Source of the DNA: Verrucomicrobiaceae bacterium
Lineage (GTDB): Bacteria > Verrucomicrobiota > Verrucomicrobiae > Verrucomicrobiales > Akkermansiaceae
Length of the DNA: 5,435 nucleotides
Assembly (NCBI GenBank): GCA_947372405.1
Contig: CANBTO010000383.1
Location: forward strand, 1 to 5,435
Direction of reading: 5' to 3'
The first letter of the stretch is position 1. Every line of letters starts with the position of its first letter. The position numbers were made by a program, and so were the translations under genes. A model generated the notes under the pieces. The model saw only the letters and a program-made list of their open reading frames with translations, was not told the DNA's origin and did no database searches. Positions 1 to 5,435 of this stretch are shown piece by piece.

Positions 1-1748
1 AGAGCAATGCCAAGCGCCCATGCCGCAGAGACGGCAGCCAACACGCTGTTCAGGCGGATTTTGGCATGATCTCCCGTGAGAAAGGGAATCTCGGCCAGCG
101 GCATGAGAAGCGTCTCATTTCTCGCACCGGCCAAGACCAACTGATCCCCGCGCACAAAAACCGCCCGTCCACCTTGCGCGCAGTGGGCGGTCAGCACCGG
201 CAGATCGGCGTCGATGGCGAAGAATATCACCTCGCCATCACACAATGGAGCCATCTCCACCACCATCGGATCCGCCGCATGAAGCACCGCCACGCCTCCG
301 GGCAGCACCACGTCCACTTGGGTCCGAAACACCTTGAACACGTGCTCGGGATTATCAATGTAGTGAGTCCCGTAATGTCGTTCGGGCTCGATGCCGGTGA
401 CCACGGCGACTTGGCATCGGTCATAGGCCAAGCCTTGGCTCAGAATCACCTCCGCGCTGTTTTCCAACACGGCGGCTTCAACCACACGGTTCATCAACAC
501 CTGGGTGCCGCGCTGCCACGTGCCGCAATCGCCCGACTCCACCTTGCGCCGATCGAGGAACATGCCATCGCCACAGGCAAGTCCGGTGAATTTCCCGGCG
601 AGTCGCAAAAACTCGGTCACCCAGTGGGCGACCTCCGTCGTTCCTCTGGAACCCGTGATACCCACCACCGGAATGCGCCCGGTGTCGCTGTTAGAAAACA
701 AGTGATCGACAATCGCGCGGCCGACCGGGCGGGCTTCGCCCGATGACGGATGCAGGTGGGTGACCAGATCGGGGGACTCATGCACTCCGGCGATCGCTCC
801 GCCTTGGGCTGTCAGCGAAACGCTGATATCGTCCGCCACCACCTCCACTCCGGCGATATCGAGACCGATCACCCGCACGGCCAAACAAGCCGCCGTCGCC
901 GTCGCCGGATGGACTTGATTCGTAAAGTCCACCGTGATGCCACCCTCGTCCACGCGGGCCGCAGCCACCAAGGTGCCGCCGAGCACCAGCAATCGGTAGC
1001 GCTTGCGAAGGTCCGGTTCCTTTCTTTCCTCGTCGGGATCCACGACCGGCAGACCGCATGACTCTAACAACCGGGCGCTCAGTCCGGGATCGCGAGCGAT
1101 GCCCTGGGCGATGGCATTGGTCCGGTCGCTCTGGGCGCCCCAGATCCGCCGCTGGCGGGAGCCATAGCCAAGTTGGATGAGGTTGTCGGCCAAGCGGATC
1201 GCGGGCATGCCACGCTTCTTTTCGGTGGCGGCATCCAAGATGCAGGCGGTGTTCGGTCCAGGAAGGTATTTGATGGCGATCTCCCGCAGGCGTTCATGAG
1301 TGGCTTCCAGATCGAAAGGGGTATCCTCGATGGCCGCCATCACCAGATCCCTTGCCGCATGGAGGCAGGCACGGGTGACATCCTCCTGCCAAGCCTGCAC
1401 CACCACCTTGTAAACCCCGCGCACACCGGTTTCACGGGCCCTGCCAAAGCCGCCGGGCATACCTGCGATGTTCTGGAGTTCCAGCGTGACGTGTTCGAGG
1501 ATGTGTCCCGGCCAGGTTCCCTCCTCCAAGCGCCGCACAAAACCACCCGGTTCGCCGTAACTGCAACGGTGTTCGGCCAAGGATGGCAGCCACGCGCACA
1601 ACCGTTCCACGAAGCCGGGGATGGTGTTGGACGGGCACTCTTCGAGTTCGCCGATGTCCACCCACGCCTCCAACACCGGCCGGTAGGTCCAGATGTTAGG
1701 GCCACGAAGGTAGAGGAAATTGAGAAACCGGATGTCTTTGTGTTTCAT
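1..1748 (-). CDS. cphA': Cyanophycin synthetase-like protein (CphA'-type), catalytically degenerate; 3' end outside window
   Basis: The minus-strand frame is open for 582 codons and runs off the left edge. CphA normally joins Asp and Arg onto cyanophycin using an ATP-grasp and a Mur-ligase domain. The order here is that of CphA. The N-terminal domain (about 1-160) has RGPNIW at 15-20 and PVLEAW at 24-29. The ATP-grasp remnant (about 210-350) includes SDRT, YRLLV (251-255) and VGLDIAGV-like segments. The Mur-ligase domain starts near 360. Catalytic signatures are missing. The ATP-grasp domain lacks two blocks, and its E-V-N motif reads G321-V322-H323. The Mur P-loop reads G366-S-R-G-T-T-E372, so the usual lysine is T370. 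The P-loop lies roughly 125 residues earlier than I recall for full CphA (873 residues in Synechocystis). ATG at 1748 is chosen because it places RGPN where CphA has it; ATG at 1766 is possible. Neither has a clear Shine-Dalgarno. Family membership is firm; loss of activity is inferred. A plainer name would be Mur ligase family protein. Confidence 0.9.
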   Translation of the reverse strand, partial: MKHKDIRFLNFLYLRGPNIWTYRPVLEAWVDIGELEECPSNTIPGFVERLCAWLPSLAEHRCSYGEPGGFVRRLEEGTWPGHILEHVTLELQNIAGMPGGFGRARETGVRGVYKVVVQAWQEDVTRACLHAARDLVMAAIEDTPFDLEATHERLREIAIKYLPGPNTACILDAATEKKRGMPAIRLADNLIQLGYGSRQRRIWGAQSDRTNAIAQGIARDPGLSARLLESCGLPVVDPDEERKEPDLRKRYRLLVLGGTLVAAARVDEGGITVDFTNQVHPATATAACLAVRVIGLDIAGVEVVADDISVSLTAQGGAIAGVHESPDLVTHLHPSSGEARPVGRAIVDHLFSNSDTGRIPVVGITGSRGTTEVAHWVTEFLRLAGKFTGLACGDGMFLDRRKVESGDCGTWQRGTQVLMNRVVEAAVLENSAEVILSQGLAYDRCQVAVVTGIEPERHYGTHYIDNPEHVFKVFRTQVDVVLPGGVAVLHAADPMVVEMAPLCDGEVIFFAIDADLPVLTAHCAQGGRAVFVRGDQLVLAGARNETLLMPLAEIPFLTGDHAKIRLNSVLAAVSAAWALGIA

Positions 1749-1768
1749 GTGGCCGACGTCCCGCATGC

Positions 1769-1777
1769 GGTGACAAA
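1769..1777 (+). repeat. GGTGACAAA 9-mer, copy 1 (second copy at 1855-1863)
   Basis: GGTGACAAA occurs here and again at 1855-1863, where it forms the right half of the inverted repeat; the copies are 86 bases apart. This copy lies 21 bases upstream of the CphA-like ATG. It directly adjoins a perfect 10-base palindrome, CCGCATGCGG (1761-1770), which contains the alternative upstream ATG. A secondary half-site for the same regulator is possible; chance is not excluded. Confidence 0.3.
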
Positions 1778-1840
1778 GCGTCTTCTTTCGGGTTCCCGCA
1801 ACCAAATCAAGCCCCGTCTCGCGAATCAACTCGTTCAAGT

Positions 1841-1872
1841 TGCAAATGTTTGTCGGTGACAAATGTGTTGCA
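1841..1872. promoter_or_regulatory. Imperfect inverted repeat between divergent genes, candidate operator
   Basis: The core is a perfect dyad: TTTGTC (1849-1854), spacer GGT, GACAAA (1858-1863). Outer arms TGCAA (1841-1845) and TTGCA (1868-1872) share nearly the same centre, giving arms of about 15 bases with one offset. CAAATGT also occurs as a direct repeat at 1843-1849 and 1860-1866. The site lies about 93 bases upstream of the minus-strand CphA-like start and about 73 bases upstream of the ABC transporter start, where a shared regulator could act on both. I cannot assign it to a known regulator. It could also be an mRNA leader hairpin. Confidence 0.45.
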
Positions 1873-1944
1873 TGCTCGCCTGAATGGGTCAAAACCCGGC
1901 TCAGCCCCTCACGGCGGCTGTGAAAACCGAGGCCCCATTTCCTG

Positions 1945-4260
1945 ATGACGCCAGCCGACCTTTCGAGTTCGCCATCCGCCGCCACCGTCCTGCCCGACAA
2001 ATGGCGGAGTGAAATTGTCGCTGTGCTTGGCGAAGGGGAATCCGTGATTTCCTGCCTTGAACTCGATCTCAACCTGCAGCTCAGGTTTGACCAAGGACTC
2101 GTCGTATTGACGGACCGCAAGCTGCTAGCCAGGGCAGCGGGCGATACGACGTGGCAGCAATGGGAGTTCCGACCCGGTTTGCAGTTGGAACACCGCGATT
2201 ACGCCGGCGTGGGCACTCTGGACTTGCGGGATGAAACCGGCTTGCTGGCCCGCTGGCGCCACACCCTGAGCCGGGACTCGGCGGTGCGGCGGCTCATCGT
2301 GCAATTTCAGGAACACGTGAGGGCCATAACGGAAAACCGGTCGGTGGTTCCGCCGCCACATGCCGTTTGTCCCATCTGTGAGAACCCGATCCCGGCCGGG
2401 CAGGAGGAATGTCCCGCGTGCACGAAAACCGTCCTTGCCGCACCGTCTCCCTGGACGTTGTTCCGGCTGAGGCGCTTCGCCAAGCCCTACACCCGCCCCT
2501 TGCTTGCTGGCCTGGTCCTGACACTTCTGGCCACCGCCGCCACCTTGGTGCCGCCCTATCTAACCATGCCGCTGATGGACCGGGTGCTGATCCCGTTTCA
2601 GAACGGCGTGCCCATCGACACCGCACTGGTGATGATGCTGCTGGGCGGACTGGTCGCCGCGGCATTCTTTGCCTGGATTCTCGACTGGGCAAAAACCTAT
2701 CTCCTCGCCGTGGTCAGCGAAAGCATTGGCTCCGACCTCCGCACCAGCACCTACGAACACCTGCAGGGACTCTCGCTGGAATACTTCGGCGGCAAACGCA
2801 CCGGCGACCTGATGGCACGCATCTCTTCAGGCAGCGACCGCATCTGCGTGTTTCTTTCATCGCATCTGTTGGATTTCGTGACCGACCTGCTGATGATCCT
2901 GATGACTTCGGCGATTCTCGTTTCGATCAACCCGCTGCTGGCCTTGGTGACGCTGACGCCGCTGCCGCTCATCGCGTGGTTGATTCACGTGGTGCGGAAC
3001 AAACTCCACCATGGTTTCGACCAAGTCTATCGGATCTGGTCGGACGTCACCAGCGTGCTTGCGGATACGATTCCCGGCATCCGCGTGGTCAAGGCCTTCG
3101 CCCAGGAAAAACGCGAGGCGCAGCGCTTCCGCGAGGCCAATGCCCGCAATCTGGCCGTGAACAACCGCGTCAACAAAGTGTGGTCCATGTTCACCCCGAC
3201 GGTGACGTTCCTCACCGAGGCGGGTCTGTTAGTCGTCTGGGGTTTCGGAATCTGGCAGGTGTCGAACAACAAGATCACGGTGGGTGTGCTGGTGGCCTTC
3301 CTCGCCTACATCAACCGGTTCTACTCGCGGCTCGGTTCGATGAGCCGGATTGTTTCGATGTCGCAGAAGGCGGCGGCGGCGGCAAAGCGCATCTTCGACA
3401 TTCTCGACCACGTTTCGAGCGTGCCGGAGCCATCCCATCCGGTGCATCTCCCGCAGGTGAGCGGCGCGCTCGAACTGCGCAACGTGAGTTTCCGCTATGG
3501 CACGCGCGGCATCCTGAACGATGTGAATCTAACCATCGCACCCGGCGAGATGATCGGATTGGTCGGCCACAGCGGATCTGGCAAGAGCACGCTGGTCAAT
3601 CTGATCTGCCGCTTCTACGACGTGGCGGAGGGTTCGATCCGTATCGACGGCGTGGACATCCGTTCCCTGCCGGTTTCCGAATACCGGCTCAACATCGGCC
3701 TGGTGTTGCAGGAGCCCTTTCTGTTTTTCGGCACGATCGCCGAAAACATCGCTTATGGAAATCCCGAGGCGACACATGAGGAGATCATCGCCGCGGCCCG
3801 TGCGGCCCACGCCCATGAGTTCATCCTGCGCCTGCCGCAGGGTTACGATTCATTGGTCGGCGAGCGCGGCCAGGCTCTATCAGGCGGTGAGCGCCAGCGG
3901 ATTTCGATCGCCCGCGCCCTGCTCATCGATCCGCCGATCCTGATACTCGATGAGGCCACCTCATCGGTTGATACCGAGACCGAACTGGAGATCCAAGCCG
4001 CTCTCGACAACCTGATCCGCGGGCGTACCACCTTGGCCATCGCTCACCGCCTCTCCACCTTGCGGCGTGCCGACCGTCTGGTCGTGCTCGACCGCGGCGA
4101 AGTCGTGGAGGAAGGGAATCACGAGGAACTGATCGCGAAGAAAGGTGCGTATTTCCGACTCGAGCGAGCGCAGATGGAATTCCTCAACGGCGGTCCCGCC
4201 GCAGACACTATCGAAGAATCCGCCGATACCGCGTTGCCAACCCTCAAGGAGATCCAGTAA
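1945..4260 (+). CDS. ABC exporter (fused TMD-NBD) with N-terminal extension and zinc ribbon; cyanophycin-locus type
   Basis: A 771-residue half-transporter of the ABCB/MsbA type, which should homodimerise in the cytoplasmic membrane. Residues 1-140 are an extension outside the usual exporter fold. A zinc ribbon follows, with C142-x2-C145 and C156-x2-C159. The membrane domain (about 180-460) has six hydrophobic segments, near 184-206, 226-250, 305-329, 331-350, 413-437 and 445-460. The nucleotide-binding domain (about 507-745) is complete: Walker A GHSGSGKST (541-549, K547), Q-loop Q589, signature LSGGE (645-649), Walker B ILILDE ending D669-E670, D-loop SSVD and H-loop H701. ATPase activity is therefore expected. 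The start has only a weak GAGG about 12 bases upstream. The substrate is unknown. Transporters of this architecture paired with DUF1854 are, as I recall, named cyanophycin metabolism-associated, and the divergent CphA-like gene fits. A lipid or peptide exporter unrelated to cyanophycin remains possible. Confidence 0.92.
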   Translation: MTPADLSSSPSAATVLPDKWRSEIVAVLGEGESVISCLELDLNLQLRFDQGLVVLTDRKLLARAAGDTTWQQWEFRPGLQLEHRDYAGVGTLDLRDETGLLARWRHTLSRDSAVRRLIVQFQEHVRAITENRSVVPPPHAVCPICENPIPAGQEECPACTKTVLAAPSPWTLFRLRRFAKPYTRPLLAGLVLTLLATAATLVPPYLTMPLMDRVLIPFQNGVPIDTALVMMLLGGLVAAAFFAWILDWAKTYLLAVVSESIGSDLRTSTYEHLQGLSLEYFGGKRTGDLMARISSGSDRICVFLSSHLLDFVTDLLMILMTSAILVSINPLLALVTLTPLPLIAWLIHVVRNKLHHGFDQVYRIWSDVTSVLADTIPGIRVVKAFAQEKREAQRFREANARNLAVNNRVNKVWSMFTPTVTFLTEAGLLVVWGFGIWQVSNNKITVGVLVAFLAYINRFYSRLGSMSRIVSMSQKAAAAAKRIFDILDHVSSVPEPSHPVHLPQVSGALELRNVSFRYGTRGILNDVNLTIAPGEMIGLVGHSGSGKSTLVNLICRFYDVAEGSIRIDGVDIRSLPVSEYRLNIGLVLQEPFLFFGTIAENIAYGNPEATHEEIIAAARAAHAHEFILRLPQGYDSLVGERGQALSGGERQRISIARALLIDPPILILDEATSSVDTETELEIQAALDNLIRGRTTLAIAHRLSTLRRADRLVVLDRGEVVEEGNHEELIAKKGAYFRLERAQMEFLNGGPAADTIEESADTALPTLKEIQ
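4246..4251 (+). promoter_or_regulatory. Ribosome binding site for the DUF1854 gene, inside the ABC transporter gene
   Basis: AAGGAG ends 11 bases before the ATG at 4263 and lies within the last codons of the transporter. With only two bases between TAA (4258-4260) and the ATG, ribosomes finishing the transporter could reinitiate here. This supports cotranscription and probably translational coupling. Confidence 0.7.
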
Positions 4261-4262
4261 CC

Positions 4263-4730
4263 ATGACCGGCGACTTTCAACTTCATCGCAACCCGTTTGG
4301 ACAACTGGTTTTTACCGGCGCCGATGACATTGAACACACGGATGTGGTGACCGCGAGGGCATTTCCCATCACCTCGCCCGGAAAGGACATCGCCTTGATG
4401 ACCCGCGATGGCAAGGAAGTGGCGTGGTTCCCGAGTCTGGACAAGCTGCCGGATGCGATCCGCCGCCTGATCGAAGAGGAACTCCAGGCCAGGGAATTCA
4501 TGCCGGTCATCAAGCGGGTCTGCAGTGTCTCCGGCTATGCCACGCCCTGCACTTGGCGGGTCGAGACGGACCGCGGCGACACCACCCTGGTGCTCAATGC
4601 CGAGGAGGACATCCGGCGACTGGCTCCGCCGATGCTGTTGATCATGGACAGCCGCGGCATTCAGTTCCTGATCCGCAATCCGCTCAGCCTCGATGCCACC
4701 AGCCGCAGGATTCTGGATCGGTTTTTATGA
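4263..4730 (+). CDS. DUF1854 family protein, cyanophycin-locus partner of the ABC exporter
   Basis: A 155-residue soluble protein with no signal peptide or membrane segment, so probably cytoplasmic. It begins with a short FQLHRNPFGQL-type segment. Next come a strand-rich part with GKDIALMTRDGKEVAW and a helix, then an acidic middle ending in EEELQAREF (about 71-79). The second half includes TPCTWRVETDRGD and ends with SRRILDRFL. This pattern matches DUF1854 as I know it; no catalytic motif is visible and the biochemical role is unknown. The strong Shine-Dalgarno and two-base gap to the exporter gene indicate one operon. A likely job is an accessory or regulatory subunit of the transporter, perhaps acting through the transporter's extra N-terminal domain, but that is inference. 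Family call moderately firm, function open. Confidence 0.85.
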   Translation: MTGDFQLHRNPFGQLVFTGADDIEHTDVVTARAFPITSPGKDIALMTRDGKEVAWFPSLDKLPDAIRRLIEEELQAREFMPVIKRVCSVSGYATPCTWRVETDRGDTTLVLNAEEDIRRLAPPMLLIMDSRGIQFLIRNPLSLDATSRRILDRFL

Positions 4731-4756
4731 TGCATCACATTCGTTGAATGTGCATC
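4729..4756. terminator. Hairpin in the convergent gap, possible bidirectional terminator
   Basis: A perfect 7-bp stem, CACATTC (4736-4742) / GAATGTG (4746-4752), has a GTT loop. It is extended by GATG (4729-4732) pairing with CATC (4753-4756) across a three-base bulge. It overlaps the DUF1854 stop codon and sits 16 bases from the stop of the converging lipoprotein gene. No T-run follows on either strand, so it is not a classic intrinsic terminator. It may act in Rho-dependent ending or in 3'-end protection for both transcripts. Confidence 0.45.
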
Positions 4757-4772
4757 TCCCGACTCGATCACG

Positions 4773-5435
4773 TCACTCCCCCACCCTTCGCCACTTCACG
4801 CCGCGAATCTCCGCAATGGTCAGCCAAGTCGCCAGACCGAATGGCGCGCAGTCTTCGATCGGTCCCGGGCGCAATGATAGTTTTTGTTCCTCGGTGTGCG
4901 CATCCACCACCTGCCGGTCATCGATCCACGCCTGGATCCGCTCCTTGTCCACTTCCACCCGGATTCGATACCACCGCTGGTTTTCAAACTCCTGCTGCGA
5001 GCCTGTCGTATTCTCCGAAGCATCGAGACCATCAATCGACGAGATCCCGACCAGGCTTCCGCCCCAGCCGCCGACAATCAAAGACACGCAATCCTTACCC
5101 GAGCGGACCGGAAAAGTCAGGCCGCAGAAAAAATCACTGCCACTCATCCGTCGCGCCTCCAACTCCACCGCATAAGGAACGGACGGCAAGGGTCCTGTCC
5201 AGCGAACGCCGTTGAGATCCGTGCCCACTCCGATCCGCATGACACGGCTCTCCTCATTCCAACCCACGTCCGCTGCCCCTTCAATGGGAAGCCAGTTGCC
5301 CTTTCCTAACAATTCCATCCCCGTCCAGCCGTCCGCATTACCGTTCGCTTTCGTTTTGGCCGCCGCGAACTCGGAAACAGGAGCCGCCTTTTCCTGCGGT
5401 TCATTCTTCCGTCCGCACCCGCTCATCACACAAAC
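4773..5435 (-). CDS. Probable lipoprotein with DUF1080/concanavalin-like domain; 5' end outside window
   Basis: About 214 residues follow the putative lipidated cysteine (codon 5415-5417). The residues before it read V-C-V-M-S-G, a plausible lipobox. In-window starts exist (GTG at 5429, ATG at 5426), but they would leave almost no signal peptide, so the true start probably lies beyond the right edge. The body is strand-rich with DFFCGLTFPV, a glycine-rich SLIVGGWGGSLVG, then RWYRIRVEV, IQAWIDDRQVVD and, near the end, APFGLATW. This matches the lectin/glucanase-like sandwich of DUF1080-type (3-keto-disaccharide hydrolase-like) secreted proteins common in Verrucomicrobia and Planctomycetes. The role is likely binding or processing of carbohydrate at the envelope, but no catalytic residue can be named. 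It converges on the DUF1854 gene and is probably a separate transcription unit. Confidence 0.8.
   Translation of the reverse strand, partial: VCVMSGCGRKNEPQEKAAPVSEFAAAKTKANGNADGWTGMELLGKGNWLPIEGAADVGWNEESRVMRIGVGTDLNGVRWTGPLPSVPYAVELEARRMSGSDFFCGLTFPVRSGKDCVSLIVGGWGGSLVGISSIDGLDASENTTGSQQEFENQRWYRIRVEVDKERIQAWIDDRQVVDAHTEEQKLSLRPGPIEDCAPFGLATWLTIAEIRGVKWRRVGE

Noticed and set aside
66..746. Plus-strand open frame of 226 codons
   Set aside because: It lies antisense to the Mur-ligase half of the CphA-like gene, and its translation is His/Arg-rich with no recognisable family. The minus-strand frame matches CphA residue by residue.
1..1748. CphA-like gene as a frameshifted or misassembled full-length cphA
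   Set aside because: The minus-strand frame is open throughout, and the missing blocks are in-frame with conserved sequence on both sides. Substitutions also hit active-site motifs far from the gaps, which assembly errors would not explain.
1827..1842. Small inverted repeat CAACT-N6-AGTTG
   Set aside because: Five-base arms with a six-base spacer are common by chance; it may only be part of the larger symmetric region beside it.
1173..1859. Plus-strand open frame of 228 codons
   Set aside because: It is antisense to the conserved N-terminal part of the CphA-like gene and has no recognisable domain. Long shadow frames are expected at this G+C.
1864..1892. Sigma70-like promoter on the minus strand (TTGACC as -35)
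   Set aside because: The -35-like hexamer is good, but the bases 17-18 downstream (AACACA/ACACAT) are a poor -10, so it was not listed as a feature.
3369..3384. GGC-type triplet run within the ABC transporter
   Set aside because: It encodes a short alanine run in the linker after the last membrane helix and is ordinary in a GC-rich gene.
2409..3779. Plus-strand open frame of 456 codons inside the ABC transporter
   Set aside because: It overlaps the transporter in another frame and gives an Arg/Pro/Gly-rich composition without motifs, while the transporter frame carries every ABC motif.

Overview
The window looks like part of a bacterial chromosome, about 60% G+C by eye, carrying a cyanophycin-linked locus. 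Cyanophycin is a storage polymer with an aspartate backbone and arginine side chains. The edge lipoprotein on the right resembles the DUF1080/lectin-like secreted proteins that are abundant in Verrucomicrobia and Planctomycetes. Together with base composition this makes a Verrucomicrobia-like host my best guess, but no marker gene proves it.

Layout, left to right. Bases 1-1748 (minus strand, 3' end cut by the left edge) encode a cyanophycin synthetase (CphA) family protein. Bases 1749-1944 are a divergent intergenic region with an imperfect inverted repeat of about 32 bp and a repeated 9-mer. Bases 1945-4260 (plus) encode a 771-residue ABC exporter with an N-terminal extension and a zinc ribbon. 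Two bases later, 4263-4730 (plus) encodes a 155-residue DUF1854 protein, evidently cotranscribed. A hairpin overlaps its stop codon in the short convergent gap. Bases 4773-5435 (minus, 5' end cut by the right edge) encode a probable lipoprotein with a concanavalin-like/DUF1080-type domain, probably unrelated to the rest.

The main point of interest is the CphA-like protein. Its N-terminal domain and overall domain order are well preserved. Its ATP-grasp domain has lost two blocks, and the usual E-V-N metal-ligand motif reads G-V-H. The Mur-ligase P-loop, normally G-T-N-G-K-T-T, reads G-S-R-G-T-T-E and has no lysine. Both ATP-dependent centres therefore look dead, although the frame is open for 582 codons. 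It resembles the shorter second synthetase (CphA') found beside cphA in some betaproteobacteria, and is better viewed as a pseudoenzyme, scaffold or polymer-binding partner than as a synthetase. The ABC exporter has every catalytic motif. From memory, ABC/DUF1854 pairs of this kind recur next to cyanophycin genes, so the three genes probably form one functional module whose transported substrate is unknown.
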